64,000 nucleotides of DNA from Bacteroidota bacterium (GCA_021794195.1 JAJYRG010000002.1:1-64000), one strand, 5' to 3'; shown: positions 26,005-36,049, counted from the stretch's first letter. The notes: generated by a model not told the origin, from the letters alone. Program-made: numbers and translations.

Positions 26005-26666
26005 GACATTGAATTTTTTCTATCGTTTAATATTCTAAGTCTATATCGCAAAGAGCACAGCCAGATTCCTATCATAATCCACCCTATCACAGCAGTATAA
26101 AATACCGGTCGCATATTGTTGTCCATATCGAGATCCCCAAACGTAGAATTCCCTCCACTTCCTGGGTGCAGTGAATCAGTCATTTTAGGTAAGATATACA
26201 ACATGACAATCATAATCGGGAAAGCAAAAATATTGTAAACTGCAGATATTTTTGCTTTTTTTTGCTCTTCTTCCAAGGCGTTTCTTAAAACTAAATAAGC
26301 TAAGTACATAAGCGTAGCTATGGCTGAACCATTTAATTTGGGATCATTCGGCCAAGGTTCACCCCATGTAATATTCGCCCAGAGCATACCTGTTACCAAG
26401 CCTAATGCACAAAAGAGCACTCCGGTATTTACAGCTTCCACTGCAAGAATGTCGTCTTTGTGATTACCATTTTTTAAATACTTTATACTGTATATCACGG
26501 AAATCAGATATAAGCTTATCATAGTAAACCACATCGGCACGTGATAGTAAACATTTCGAATTGTTTCGTTGAGTATAGGAAGCTCAGGAACCGGGGCTAA
26601 AAATCCGGCTATTAAGGTTAAGCCTACCAATACAACAGCCAAAACTTTCCACCATTTTTTTCTCAT
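26001..26666 (-). CDS. ccmC: cytochrome c assembly protein CcmC/CcsA type
   Basis: 221 residues with six predicted membrane helices. It carries the Bacteroidota version of the heme-binding tryptophan-rich loop: ANITWGEPWPNDPKLNGSAI. Flanking His residues lie in YHVPMWFTMISLY and in the loop near DSLHPGSG. The protein presents heme on the outer face of the membrane for attachment to c-type cytochromes. Its partners are ccmB upstream (22-base gap) and the CcmD-like gene downstream (overlap). An ATPase subunit CcmA is not in this window. Confidence 0.9.
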   Translation of the reverse strand: MRKKWWKVLAVVLVGLTLIAGFLAPVPELPILNETIRNVYYHVPMWFTMISLYLISVIYSIKYLKNGNHKDDILAVEAVNTGVLFCALGLVTGMLWANITWGEPWPNDPKLNGSAIATLMYLAYLVLRNALEEEQKKAKISAVYNIFAFPIMIVMLYILPKMTDSLHPGSGGNSTFGDLDMDNNMRPVFYTAVIGWIMIGIWLCSLRYRLRILNDRKNSMS

Positions 26667-26688
26667 TTTGACAAAAATTTAGAGGATG

Positions 26689-27348
26689 TTAATCACGCCA
26701 AAGGTACGGAAATAACAACAAAGAAATGGTAATTGTAATAAGATTAATAAATATAAGAAGAAGGATATCTTTAAGACTTGCTGAGGAATTCATCTCTTGT
26801 ATAGCGCCTAAAGAAAGTTTGATGAGCACCATAAGGAGAGGGATGATTATGGGAAAGCTTAATATAGCCATAAGTGTGTTGTTGCCATCTGCTTTAGCAC
26901 TTATGCCCGCGACCATTGTAAAAACAGTTGCGAAGCTTATGCTTCCCAAGAGAATGCTTATACTGTAAAGCCCTAAATTCCCGACCGGATTCTGAAACAT
27001 TAGGCTGTAAATAGTAAAGGCAATGAAAGTCAGCAGTAACATCAACAAGGAATTGTAGATGATTTTAGCTAGAATTATTGCTTTCGGACTGGCAATTGTA
27101 TAGTAGTAAAGTTGTTTTTCCGAACTTTCGGAAAGAAAACTTTTACTCATGGCGTTTATGGAGGCGAAAAGCAAAATAATCCAAAAAAGTGCGTTCCACA
27201 CTTCGGGTTTTACGGCGTTGAATGATTGGTAGCAAACAAAAACAGTGGAAACTATATACAAAATAATACTATTGATGGCGTATTTTGATCGCCATTCAAG
27301 AGTGATGTCTTTATATATTAATGCTCTTATCTGCTTATATAAATTCAT
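26689..27348 (-). CDS. ccmB: heme exporter subunit CcmB
   Basis: 219 residues with six membrane helices. The opening (ALIYKDITLEWRSKYAINS) and the helix containing FWIILLFASINAMSKSFLSE match CcmB, the permease subunit of the CcmAB complex that drives release of holo-CcmE during cytochrome c maturation. It is the first gene of a ccmB-ccmC-ccmD minus-strand group. An exact -7 promoter element lies 8 bases before the start, so the transcript is close to leaderless. Confidence 0.88.
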   Translation of the reverse strand: MNLYKQIRALIYKDITLEWRSKYAINSIILYIVSTVFVCYQSFNAVKPEVWNALFWIILLFASINAMSKSFLSESSEKQLYYYTIASPKAIILAKIIYNSLLMLLLTFIAFTIYSLMFQNPVGNLGLYSISILLGSISFATVFTMVAGISAKADGNNTLMAILSFPIIIPLLMVLIKLSLGAIQEMNSSASLKDILLLIFINLITITISLLLFPYLWRD

Positions 27349-27355
27349 TGTAGGA

Positions 27356-27363
27356 CAAAGATA
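27356..27363 (-). promoter_or_regulatory. -7 promoter element of ccmB
   Basis: TATCTTTG on the minus strand, an exact TAnnTTTG match. The ccmB start codon begins at 27348, so the expected transcription start lies within a few bases of it. Confidence 0.5.
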
Positions 27364-27399
27364 TACAAAATCTTGTTCCTTGCCCTACAGAAAATCCCC

Positions 27400-27774
27400 T
27401 TAAGCTTTTTTAGCTTTAGTTTTCATACTTCTCGCTTCAGATTCAGCTTTATCGGCTAAGTCAGAGGTTGTCTCTTTTACTTTGGAACTCACTTTTTCTT
27501 TGGCATCTCTTGTTTTATCCACTAGATCTTTCCCTTTTTCCTTTGCTTTATCCGTGAGTTCAGATATTTCTTTTTTTGCTTTCTTTGCGATCTTTTCTGC
27601 TTTTTTTAATTCTTTTTTTGAAAGTTCTTTTAGGCTTTCATTTAGATCTTTTAAATTTTTGTTAGCTCTGTCTAACTGCTTTTGTCCATCTTCCGTAGCT
27701 AATAAATAATAGGCCGCAGTACCTGCAGCTAAGCCTAACAAGGCAAATGCAATTAATCCGTTTTTGTTTTTCAT
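27400..27774 (-). CDS. YtxH-like membrane-anchored coiled-coil protein
   Basis: 124 residues. One N-terminal helix (LIAFALLGLAAGTAAYYLLA) is followed by a highly charged Lys/Glu/Ala-rich coiled coil with repeated KKAKKEI and KDLVDKTRDAKEKV units. This is the layout of YtxH-domain proteins, often linked to envelope stress. No enzymatic motif is present. It stands alone between the exporter gene and ccmB. Confidence 0.75.
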   Translation of the reverse strand: MKNKNGLIAFALLGLAAGTAAYYLLATEDGQKQLDRANKNLKDLNESLKELSKKELKKAEKIAKKAKKEISELTDKAKEKGKDLVDKTRDAKEKVSSKVKETTSDLADKAESEARSMKTKAKKA

Positions 27775-27884
27775 CTTCTTTTCTTTTTATAAGTTAACGA
27801 CATTACACGTTTTTCAAGTGTTTCAATTATAGAAACTACAAGCAATGCCCGTTCCAAAAAATACTCTTCCTCTCTAATCTACTT

Positions 27885-29723
27885 CTAATTAGGATAAATT
27901 TTTTCATTTGATTGTAAAGAATATAAGTAGTGGTACAGGCCTGTTTCTTTCCGTACTAACTCTGCATGGGTTCCTTGTTCAATGACTCTCCCATTTTCAA
28001 TAATTAAAATATTATCGGCATCCATGATGGTAGATAGCCTGTGGGCGATGACTATGGAGGTACGGTCTTTCATGAGTTCTTCGAGAGCCAATTGCACAAG
28101 ACGTTCTGACTCTGAATCTAAAGATGATGTCGCTTCGTCCAAAATAAGTATGGCAGGGTTTTTAAGTAAGGCTCTTGCGATGGCAATTCTTTGTCTTTGT
28201 CCTCCAGAAAGTTTCACCCCTCTATCTCCGACGACTGTATCGTACCCATCTGGGAAATCCATAATAAAGTTATGGGCATTTGCCCGTTTTGCAGCAGTAA
28301 TAATATCTTCTGCATCTTCTTCCAGGTTTCCGTAGCCAATGTTTTCACGAATGGTTCCGCCAAAAAGTAATACATCTTGCGGCACTATAGCTACTTGATT
28401 TCGAATGTCGGTAAGGGAGTAGCCTTCTGCCGGCTCCCTATCATATAAGATTTTGCCTTTGGAAGGTTGATAAAACTGTAAGATCAAAGAGGAAATTGTT
28501 GTTTTTCCAGCACCACTCGGTCCTACCAGTGCGATTTTTTCGCCAGCCCTTGCTTCAAAGGTAATATCTTTTAATGCTTCTGAATCCGGGCGTGTAGGGT
28601 AGGAGAAGCCTACTTTATCAAACATTAAATTTCCAGAAATCTTTTTATTTATACGTTTATTTTCTTTTGATATTTTTATGGGTTCGGGGTTTTCGTTTAA
28701 TATTTCGATTACCCGCTCACTCGCTCCTAAAGTTTTTTGAATATTGGCATATAATTCTGGAAAACTTCCCATGGAGCCAGCAACAAACATGGAGTATAAT
28801 ATATACGTAGTCAGATCACCTACTGAAATTTCTCCGATTGAGACCAACGAAGAACCGTACCATATGACAGCGATGATAGCACCCAAGATACAAAAGATAA
28901 TAAAAGATACGAACCAAGCGCGGTAAGAGGCTCCTTTCATAGCAATGCGTACTACGGCATCCAGTTTTGTTTGGTATCTCCGGGATTCGTAATGCTCATT
29001 GACGAAAGCTTTGACATTGCTTATTCCCAATAAAGTCTCTTGGACAATACTGTTAGAATCCGCTAGTTCGTCCTGAGCTTGTTTTGATAGCTTGCGAATA
29101 AAACGTCCGAAAACTGAAGCCATGATAATAATAATGGGGAGAATACTCAAGTTCATCAACGCTAATTTTGGGGAAACCCAAATGAGTAAAACAACTCCAA
29201 AAATTAAAATTAAAGTCTGCCGGAATACTCCTGCAAGAGTCGTCGTCAAAGTGTCTTGGATCTGAGAAAGATCAGCAGAGAGTCTACTATTCAGTTCACC
29301 GACTCTACGGTTTGCAAAAAAATCTATAGGCAGGACAATAAGCTTACGATAAGTATCCCGTCGTATATTGGCCAATACTTTTTCGGCTACTTCCACAAAA
29401 ATCCGAACTCGAAAAAAAGAGGTCAATGTTTGAAAAACTAAGAGGGCGAAAGCAAGAATACCTATCTGTTGGACAGAGGGTGTTAACCAAGGGTAAGTTT
29501 GGATGCCCTGCGCCGCATCGGTCATCGCACCGAGCAATGCCGGAAAGGTTAATGTGGTAATGCTCGAGAAAAACAAGAACACCATACCTAAGACAAATTT
29601 TCCTTTGTATGGCTTGAGGTAAGCAAAGAGTTGGGATGCTTTTGCCAGTAATGCCTTACTTATTTTTGGTTTGGTAAATTCTTGATTAACTTCATTTCCC
29701 TTATTCAATTTGTTTTTTGCCAT
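27885..29723 (-). CDS. ABC exporter, MsbA-like half transporter
   Basis: 612 residues: six-helix transmembrane domain (about residues 40-340), then an ATPase with Walker A GPSGAGKTTIS, signature LSGGQRQRIAIARAL, Walker B ILILDEATSSLD and the H-loop IAHRLST. This is the type I exporter family of MsbA and BmrA. It probably exports lipid or drug molecules as a homodimer. It is monocistronic on the minus strand with an exact -7 promoter element upstream. Whether it is the essential lipid A flippase cannot be decided from sequence alone. Confidence 0.9.
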   Translation of the reverse strand: MAKNKLNKGNEVNQEFTKPKISKALLAKASQLFAYLKPYKGKFVLGMVFLFFSSITTLTFPALLGAMTDAAQGIQTYPWLTPSVQQIGILAFALLVFQTLTSFFRVRIFVEVAEKVLANIRRDTYRKLIVLPIDFFANRRVGELNSRLSADLSQIQDTLTTTLAGVFRQTLILIFGVVLLIWVSPKLALMNLSILPIIIIMASVFGRFIRKLSKQAQDELADSNSIVQETLLGISNVKAFVNEHYESRRYQTKLDAVVRIAMKGASYRAWFVSFIIFCILGAIIAVIWYGSSLVSIGEISVGDLTTYILYSMFVAGSMGSFPELYANIQKTLGASERVIEILNENPEPIKISKENKRINKKISGNLMFDKVGFSYPTRPDSEALKDITFEARAGEKIALVGPSGAGKTTISSLILQFYQPSKGKILYDREPAEGYSLTDIRNQVAIVPQDVLLFGGTIRENIGYGNLEEDAEDIITAAKRANAHNFIMDFPDGYDTVVGDRGVKLSGGQRQRIAIARALLKNPAILILDEATSSLDSESERLVQLALEELMKDRTSIVIAHRLSTIMDADNILIIENGRVIEQGTHAELVRKETGLYHYLYSLQSNEKIYPN

Positions 29724-29750
29724 TTCCTTTTGTACGAAGATTCAATTATG

Positions 29751-29758
29751 CAAAAGTA
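29751..29758 (-). promoter_or_regulatory. -7 promoter element of the MsbA-like gene
   Basis: TACTTTTG on the minus strand, 28 bases before the start codon. A TTTG at 29777-29774 is a possible -33 element, at a rather short 15-base spacing. Confidence 0.45.
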
Positions 29759-29796
29759 TAGATATTATTCAGGCAAATCTATCAAACTATCGTCAT

Positions 29797-30351
29797 TTAT
29801 CTGATTTTACGATTTTTCAGAAGTTGGTATAACTTGGGATAGAGTAAAATAAGAAGTAATATAATAGAAGTGAAGATGAAAAAATATACTTTTTCACCGT
29901 TATACTTTTGGTTTTTTATTTGTTTTCTTAGCTTTTCATTCTCATCCTGCAGTTTTTTTAGAGTGCTTATATAAGCTGAGAGTTGGGTTTCATATTCTTG
30001 AGCCAGCCGGCTTGATTTTTGCTGTTCATTTTCTTTTAATTCAATCAGTTTTTTTGTTTCTTGCAGAATCGTATTATCGGCAGAGATGATTGACTGCAGA
30101 ATATTCATGGATTTCTGCATATCTTTTTTTGTTTTGAAAACACCGAAAATACCGGTTTTTTGTTCGAGGCTTTTATCAAAATCCCCAAAACGTTTTTGTC
30201 TTTCGTCTATCAGGGAATTTACTTTTTCCCGTTGGATTTCGAATCGTCCGGAATCTGTAGTTTGAGCTTGTGCGAAAGAAAATCCTATAACCCATGCTCC
30301 TAAGAAAATAGAATAAAATATATTCTTAACTGTGTTTTTAATATTTTTCAT
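29797..30351 (-). CDS. unknown coiled-coil membrane protein
   Basis: 184 residues. A signal peptide (FLGAWVIGFSFAQAQ) is followed by about 115 residues of charged coiled coil and a C-terminal membrane helix (YFFIFTSIILLLILLYPKL). The topology suggests a periplasmic coiled coil anchored at its C-terminus. It overlaps the SAM hydrolase gene by 14 bases on the minus strand. No family is recognised; no function is assigned. Confidence 0.7.
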   Translation of the reverse strand: MKNIKNTVKNIFYSIFLGAWVIGFSFAQAQTTDSGRFEIQREKVNSLIDERQKRFGDFDKSLEQKTGIFGVFKTKKDMQKSMNILQSIISADNTILQETKKLIELKENEQQKSSRLAQEYETQLSAYISTLKKLQDENEKLRKQIKNQKYNGEKVYFFIFTSIILLLILLYPKLYQLLKNRKIR

Positions 30352-31126
30352 GAAACTCTACTCTGATGGTTTCATCTTGGTAAAGACCTAAAAGCTGACT
30401 TGCGTTTCCTTTGTTAATGGCAATTTCCAAACTATTGCTGATGCCAAATAAACAGAGTTTTTCTCCTTCGGGTACTTCACTGTAATGCCAGCTTAGTTTA
30501 TTTATAGTTTCGTTTCTTTTAAAATACAGTGTAAAAGGACGTCCTTTTTGTACTTTATTAAATAGTTCTTTGCTTATGTTACTAATGATGTTTCCGAATG
30601 TATCTACATATGCCACGTGTCCTTTGATATAGGTTTCGGTATATACGGGTTGTAATATGTGCTTTTCGAGAGGCTTGTCCAAAGTTGGGCCTAATCTTGA
30701 TAGACTTTTTCCTTGCACGATATGACAAGCTGCTTTTGTCAATACATCGGCTAAAGGGAAGTGGACATACCTGAGATCTTGTATGAGTTCGATTTCTATC
30801 AGTTCTTCCGGATGCTGATCATTTAGTAAAATACTGAAGATACCATTGTCTGCACCCACAAAGAAGTGGCCGTCATACTTCATGGCAACGTATCGGGTGT
30901 CTTCTTGAAAAAGGGTGTCTATACCAATAATGTGTACCGTTCCCTTTGGAAAGTAATGGTATGCATTTTTTAATACGATGGCAGCGTGTTGCATGCTGAA
31001 AGAAGGAATTTCATGGGTGATATCTACCAAACGCACGTCCGGCAAAAGCGAAATAATGCTGCCTTTAAGTGCCGCTTGATAAAAATCTTGATGTCCTAAA
31101 TCTGTTGTTAACGTAATGACGCCCAT
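30338..31126 (-). CDS. SAM hydroxide adenosyltransferase (DUF62 family)
   Basis: 262 residues. The N-terminus reads LTTDLGHQDFYQAALKG, then DITHEIPSFSMQHAA, and further on YVDTFGNIISNIS: the SAM-binding motifs of the chlorinase/fluorinase superfamily. Ordinary members use water or hydroxide to convert S-adenosylmethionine to adenosine and methionine. Nothing here suggests halide use. The gene is divergent from phoH (246-base gap) and has an exact -7 element upstream. Confidence 0.88.
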   Translation of the reverse strand: MGVITLTTDLGHQDFYQAALKGSIISLLPDVRLVDITHEIPSFSMQHAAIVLKNAYHYFPKGTVHIIGIDTLFQEDTRYVAMKYDGHFFVGADNGIFSILLNDQHPEELIEIELIQDLRYVHFPLADVLTKAACHIVQGKSLSRLGPTLDKPLEKHILQPVYTETYIKGHVAYVDTFGNIISNISKELFNKVQKGRPFTLYFKRNETINKLSWHYSEVPEGEKLCLFGISNSLEIAINKGNASQLLGLYQDETIRVEFHEKY

Positions 31127-31211
31127 AAAATGCCCTTTTACCCTATACTTAGAAAGACTGCGAAAAAATGTGTTTTAAAAGCAAAATAATCCTGCCATAT
31201 TTGTAAAGTAA

Positions 31212-31219
31212 CAAAAGTA
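31212..31219 (-). promoter_or_regulatory. -7 promoter element of the SAM hydrolase gene
   Basis: TACTTTTG on the minus strand, 86 bases before the start codon. The -33 region is weak. Confidence 0.4.
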
Positions 31220-31372
31220 CTAAAATCTGAAGTTTGAGCGAAACATTGCGACAAATTTCATGTTGATGATAAACAATTAAATCAGAAATCACAAAAGATA
31301 AAAAGTTTCATTTTTTTCACTGTGGACTTTTGTTTTTGTATATTAATAACTTGTAAATAATTTTCTAAAACT

Positions 31373-32377
31373 TTGAACGAACTTAAAATAACTCTTGAAG
31401 ATGTTAATTTGATTACCCTATGGGGAACAAATAATGAGAATTTCGACATAATAAAAGAAAACTTTCCCAAACTGAAAATTATCGCCCGGGGCGATGAGGT
31501 AAAGGCTATGGGAACACAGGAAGATTTAGGAGTTTTTCAAAAATTGATGACTCAGATTATTTCTTTTGTACGAAGAAAACATTCTTTAACTGCTTTACAG
31601 CTGGAAAACCTGTTAAACACTAAGCATACAAGAGACCATACAAAGAAAAACAGCAATCACCTGGAGGATAAAGAATCAGGAGGGGAAGAAGTGCCGATTG
31701 TGTATGGGCCGAATGGGCGGATTATCCGTGCACGTACTCCCAATCAAAAAAAAATGGTGGAAAGTCTCGAGCATAATGACGTTTTGTTTGCTATAGGTCC
31801 GGCAGGTACGGGCAAAACATATACGGCAGTAGCCTTAGCTGTGCGTGCCTTGAGAAACAAAGAAGTAAAGCGTATTATCCTTACCCGACCGGCTGTAGAA
31901 GCAGGAGAAAATTTAGGTTTTCTGCCAGGGGATTTAAAAGAAAAGGTAGATCCATACTTGCGGCCTCTGTATGATGCTCTCGATGACATGATACCGACCA
32001 CAAAGTTGAAATACCTTTTAGAAAACGGAACTATAGAAGTAGCTCCTTTGGCGTTTATGAGAGGGCGTACTTTAGATCATTGTTTTGTGATCTTGGACGA
32101 AGCTCAAAATACGACCGATATGCAATTGAAGATGTTTTTAACACGGATGGGGCCTGATGCGAAGTTTATCATTAATGGGGATTTGACACAGGTAGATTTA
32201 CCTAAAAAAATTAAGTCGGGCTTATCTACAGCTGTTCGGTTGCTGGGGCATATAAAAGGAATAGAGGTAGTGAAATTAAGCGGAAAAGATGTCGTGCGGC
32301 ATAAATTGGTGCGCAGAATACTTGAAGCTTACGGAGATTTTGAAGGTACGAATTCAGAATTAAAGAGCTCGAATTAA
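31373..32377 (+). CDS. PhoH family ATPase
   Basis: 334 residues, starting at TTG 31373 (no ATG lies between it and the upstream stop; the next in-frame Met would remove the conserved N-terminal KH-like segment). The ATPase core has Walker A GPAGTGKTYTAVALA and Walker B FVILDEAQNTTDMQLKMFLTRMG. The N-terminal region VNLITLWGTNNENFDIIK and IIARGDEVKAMG is the usual PhoH2/PhoH-L start. The family is implicated in RNA metabolism and phosphate stress. It stands alone, divergent from the SAM hydrolase gene. Confidence 0.9.
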   Translation: MNELKITLEDVNLITLWGTNNENFDIIKENFPKLKIIARGDEVKAMGTQEDLGVFQKLMTQIISFVRRKHSLTALQLENLLNTKHTRDHTKKNSNHLEDKESGGEEVPIVYGPNGRIIRARTPNQKKMVESLEHNDVLFAIGPAGTGKTYTAVALAVRALRNKEVKRIILTRPAVEAGENLGFLPGDLKEKVDPYLRPLYDALDDMIPTTKLKYLLENGTIEVAPLAFMRGRTLDHCFVILDEAQNTTDMQLKMFLTRMGPDAKFIINGDLTQVDLPKKIKSGLSTAVRLLGHIKGIEVVKLSGKDVVRHKLVRRILEAYGDFEGTNSELKSSN

Positions 32378-32510
32378 AGATTTGGTGCAGTCGGGTAGAC
32401 TTGAAAACAAGTCTGTTTTTTTTAAAAAATTGCTGTAAAAGAACATTTTAATCCTTAACTTGAGAAACTGAATAGTTAGAGTCCATATAACAGGGTATAC
32501 GAAATTGATC

Positions 32511-32888
32511 ATGAAGTATGCAATTGAAAAGTACGATAATTTTGTTGTTATCGAGCCTATGAGTGAAGTTTTGAAGGGAGAGGAGGCCATTCAATTAAAA
32601 GTGGAGTTTTTGCTACGCAATAATACCGGTCATAAAAATATTGTTTTGGATCTGCAGCATGTGCGGCGGATAGATGAGTCTGGTGTTCGGATGGGAGTAT
32701 TGGCCAATCGTTTGTGCAAGGCTGTTGGCGGGGTTTTTATACTTATTGAGGTTTGTGATGAAATTTTTGAGTTTTTAAGAATGTGCAGAATCGAAAAATC
32801 ATTTATTATACGAAATGATGTAGAACAAGCTAAACGTTTTATATATCATAAAGATGGAGGAAATCATAATAGAGGAGCGTTCCTATGA
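32511..32888 (+). CDS. STAS domain protein (anti-sigma factor antagonist type)
   Basis: 125 residues from ATG 32511. A STAS fold: strands FVVIEPMSEVL, NIVLDLQHVRRIDESGV and GGVFILIEVCDEI, with the phosphorylatable Ser in RIDESGV. Such proteins bind anti-sigma kinases and are controlled by Ser phosphorylation, but no kinase is adjacent. It overlaps rnz by 4 bases (ATGA at 32885-32888), so the two are co-translated. Confidence 0.82.
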   Translation: MKYAIEKYDNFVVIEPMSEVLKGEEAIQLKVEFLLRNNTGHKNIVLDLQHVRRIDESGVRMGVLANRLCKAVGGVFILIEVCDEIFEFLRMCRIEKSFIIRNDVEQAKRFIYHKDGGNHNRGAFL

Positions 32889-33796
32889 TTTTTGAAGTTT
32901 TGATTTTAGGGAATAGTTCGGCGACACCTGTGTACAAGCGCTACCCTACGGCACAATTAATTAATCATAATCAACAGTTGTTTTTAGTAGACTGTGGGGA
33001 GGGGACCCAACACCGGCTAGTTCAGCATGGAATAAAAACGAATAAGATCCAACATATATTTATTAGTCATCTTCATGGAGATCATTATTTTGGCTTGGCT
33101 GGTTTGTTATCATCTATGAATCTGGCAGGGCGGGAACGCCCCCTTACCGTTTATGGTCCAAAAGGATTAAAAGAAATTTTGGATATGCATTTTTTGTATG
33201 CGCAAAGTACAATAAAATATCCATTACGGTTTATAGAAACTGATCCCGAAAAACCAGCATTACTACTTGATACGAAAGAGATAAAAGTGCAGAGTTTTCC
33301 GCTCAAGCACCGGATCCCCTGTACAGGTTTTCGATTTGATGAAAAAGAAAAAAAACCAAATCTAATTAAAGAAAAAATCGAAGAGCTACAGATACCCGTC
33401 GGGCAATTAGCAGAAATCAAGAATGGAGGTGATTATATTGATACGGCGGGTCGTATATTTACACATGAAGAATTAACGCATCCGACACCTAAATTGCGGA
33501 GTTATGCCTTTTGTTCAGATACCCGTGCAGATGACTCTTATATCCCTTTTATTAAAAATGTTTCATTACTATATCATGAAGCTACTTTTTTAGATGAACT
33601 GAAAGATCGGGCTGAGATTACACTTCATACAACTGCACTTGAAGCGGGAGAAGTAGCGGCAGCTGCACAAGCAGGTAAACTGTTAATCGGGCATTATTCA
33701 TCCCGGTATAAAGAATTTGAGCCTTTTCTTGAAGAAGCGCGCTCTGTATTTACTAATACAGAACTCACTGTAGAAGGAAGCTCTTATTCAATATAG
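32885..33796 (+). CDS. rnz: ribonuclease Z
   Basis: 303 residues of the beta-lactamase fold. The metal motif SHLHGDH (around residue 60) and the preceding VDCGEGTQHRLV match tRNase Z, which cuts the 3' trailer from tRNA precursors lacking CCA. The downstream motifs FPLKHRIPCTGFRF, CSDTRADDSY and LLYHEATF are also typical. The gene overlaps the STAS gene and is followed by hisC after 51 bases. The tRNA-Asp of this window, without encoded CCA, is the kind of substrate it processes. Confidence 0.92.
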   Translation: MIFEVLILGNSSATPVYKRYPTAQLINHNQQLFLVDCGEGTQHRLVQHGIKTNKIQHIFISHLHGDHYFGLAGLLSSMNLAGRERPLTVYGPKGLKEILDMHFLYAQSTIKYPLRFIETDPEKPALLLDTKEIKVQSFPLKHRIPCTGFRFDEKEKKPNLIKEKIEELQIPVGQLAEIKNGGDYIDTAGRIFTHEELTHPTPKLRSYAFCSDTRADDSYIPFIKNVSLLYHEATFLDELKDRAEITLHTTALEAGEVAAAAQAGKLLIGHYSSRYKEFEPFLEEARSVFTNTELTVEGSSYSI

Positions 33797-33847
33797 CGAT
33801 TATCAAGATTTTTCTGCATCTTTACATTTCACATTTTATGAATTTTT

Positions 33848-34903
33848 ATGGCTTTTGATGTAAATAAGCTGGTTAGAAACAATATTCGCAGATTACAACC
33901 TTATTCTTCTGCGAGAAATGAGTTTTCCGGTGATGCTTCGGTTATGTTAGATGCAAACGAAAATGCTTTTGGCTCTCCGGTAATAGGAAACTATAATAGA
34001 TACCCCGATCCTTTGCAGAATAAATTGAAAGAGAAATTAGCCGATATTAAAGGGGTTCCTAAAGACTATATTTTCTTAGGAAACGGAAGCGATGAAGCAA
34101 TAGATCTTTTGTTTAGGATATTTTGTCAACCTGGTATTGACAATGTTGTTTTAGTTCCGCCTACATATGGTATGTACGAGGTGTCGGCTCAGATCAATGA
34201 TGTATATTGTAAAAAAGTACCTCTTACCGCCGATTATCAATTGAATTTAGATGAGATTGCAGCCTCCATTGATCAAAATACTAAAATGATTTTTATCTGT
34301 TCGCCCAATAACCCTACCGGAAACAGTATAAAAGCACAGGATATTGAAACAATATTAGTTAATTTTGATGGGATTGTCGTAGTAGATGAGGCTTATATAA
34401 ACTTTTCAAAGCAGCGTTCCTTTACATATACGCTGCCTGAATTTCCTAATTTGGTAATACTACAGACTTTATCAAAAGCTTGGGGATTAGCAGCTTTACG
34501 TTTAGGTTTGGCTTTTGCGAATAAAGGGATTATTAACTTAATGAATAGAGTAAAACCCCCCTATAATATTAATCAAGCTACGCAGGAGATGGTGATGAAA
34601 GCTCTCGATGGGGTGGAACAGGTGAATCAATGGATCCAAGAAGTAGTGAAAGAGCGGGAATCTATTACCCAAGAGTTAGAAAATATAGCCCAAGTAAAAA
34701 AAGTATATCCCTCAGATGCAAATTTTATCCTTGCTAAATTTGAGAAGGCTAAGGAATTGTTTATACATCTGAAAAAAAAGGGTGTAATTGTACGTGATCG
34801 TTCGAATCAAGCTCTTTGCGAACAGGGGTTACGGATTACGATTGGAGCGCCTGAAGAAAATGCACTTTTGCTTCGCGAGATAAAAAATTTTTATGAAGAT
34901 TAA
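33848..34903 (+). CDS. hisC: histidinol-phosphate aminotransferase
   Basis: 351 residues, a class I/II aminotransferase dependent on pyridoxal phosphate that makes histidinol phosphate. Motifs: LDANENAFGSP at the N-terminus, FLGNGSDEAID, SPNNPTGN, VVVDEAYINF and the Schiff-base lysine in TLSKAWGLAALRLG. It is the first his gene here. hisB follows after 15 bases. Neither hisG nor hisD precedes it. Confidence 0.95.
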   Translation: MAFDVNKLVRNNIRRLQPYSSARNEFSGDASVMLDANENAFGSPVIGNYNRYPDPLQNKLKEKLADIKGVPKDYIFLGNGSDEAIDLLFRIFCQPGIDNVVLVPPTYGMYEVSAQINDVYCKKVPLTADYQLNLDEIAASIDQNTKMIFICSPNNPTGNSIKAQDIETILVNFDGIVVVDEAYINFSKQRSFTYTLPEFPNLVILQTLSKAWGLAALRLGLAFANKGIINLMNRVKPPYNINQATQEMVMKALDGVEQVNQWIQEVVKERESITQELENIAQVKKVYPSDANFILAKFEKAKELFIHLKKKGVIVRDRSNQALCEQGLRITIGAPEENALLLREIKNFYED

Positions 34904-34918
34904 TTTTCAAAACAGAAA

Positions 34919-36049
34919 ATGAAAAAAACACTTTTATTTATCGATAGAGATGGGACACTGATATTAGAGCCTGAAGACGAGCAAATTGACTCTTTCGAGA
35001 AATTAAGATTTTATCCCAAAGCTTTACAGTATTTGCCCAAAATTGCTCAAGAGCTGGATTTCGAATTAATATTGGTATCCAATCAAGACGGTTTAGGTAC
35101 AGCCTCTCACCCCGAAAAAAACTTTTGGCCGGTTCATAATTTTATTTTGCAGACTTTTGAAGATGAAGGGGTGCATTTTGCACGTCAGCATATTGATCGG
35201 ACTTTTCCACATGAGAATGCGGACACGAGAAAGCCATCAATAGGTATGTTGCAAGAATATCAGGATAAAGAAAAGTATAATCTTGCTGATTCCTATGTGA
35301 TAGGAGATAGAATAAATGATGTGAAATTGGCGGAAAATTTGGGTTGTAAAGCTTTATGGCTGAGAAATGATGATGGTTTAGGAGAGTCTGAAGGTATTGA
35401 TTTCCAAGAAAGGGCTGTAGCTCTGGAAACGCAAGATTGGCAGGATATTTATGAGTTTTTGAAATTAAAACGCCGATCTGGAAGCCTTTCTCGAAAAACC
35501 AGTGAAACAGATATACAGATGGAGCTTCATTTAGACGGTACGGGAAAAGCTGATATTTCTACAGGATTGCCGTTCTTTGATCATATGCTCGATCAAATAG
35601 CCCGCCATGGAAATGTAGATTTGACTATAAAGACAAAGGGAGACTTGCATATAGATGAACACCATACGATTGAGGATACAGGAATTGCTCTTGGAGAGCT
35701 TTTTCGAAAAGTACTCGGTGACAAACTGGGTATTGAGCGGTATGGCTTTACATTGCCTATGGACGATTGTCTGGCGCAGGTAGCTTTAGATTTCGGAGGA
35801 AGGAGTTGGCTGGTATGGAATGCAGAATTTACGCGGGAAAAAATAGGCGATATGCCTACGGAAATGTTCTCTCACTTTTTCAAGTCTTTTTCAGATGGGG
35901 CAAAATGTAATTTGAATATAAAAGCTGAAGGGCATAATGAACACCATAAGATTGAGGCTATTTTTAAAGCTTTTGCAAAAGCAATTCGTACAGCCATAAG
36001 AAGAGATGTGAACAATATGCGTTTACCGAGTACTAAAGGTTTGTTGTAG
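34919..36049 (+). CDS. hisB: bifunctional histidinol-phosphatase / imidazoleglycerol-phosphate dehydratase
   Basis: 376 residues, two fused enzymes of histidine synthesis. The HAD phosphatase half starts [10 protein letters not shown] and ends at [16 protein letters not shown]. The dehydratase half starts [22 protein letters not shown] and has the paired His motifs EHHTIEDTG and [13 protein letters not shown]. This fusion is common in Bacteroidota and enterobacteria. The next his gene, hisA, is separated by an unusual 117-base gap. Confidence 0.95.
   Translation: MKKTLLFIDRDGTLILEPEDEQIDSFEKLRFYPKALQYLPKIAQELDFELILVSNQDGLGTASHPEKNFWPVHNFILQTFEDEGVHFARQHIDRTFPHENADTRKPSIGMLQEYQDKEKYNLADSYVIGDRINDVKLAENLGCKALWLRNDDGLGESEGIDFQERAVALETQDWQDIYEFLKLKRRSGSLSRKTSETDIQMELHLDGTGKADISTGLPFFDHMLDQIARHGNVDLTIKTKGDLHIDEHHTIEDTGIALGELFRKVLGDKLGIERYGFTLPMDDCLAQVALDFGGRSWLVWNAEFTREKIGDMPTEMFSHFFKSFSDGAKCNLNIKAEGHNEHHKIEAIFKAFAKAIRTAIRRDVNNMRLPSTKGLL

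Noticed and set aside
30338-31126. Halogenase (chlorinase/fluorinase) function for the DUF62 protein
   Set aside because: The protein has the general SAM hydroxide adenosyltransferase motifs and stands among housekeeping genes; nothing points to halide use.
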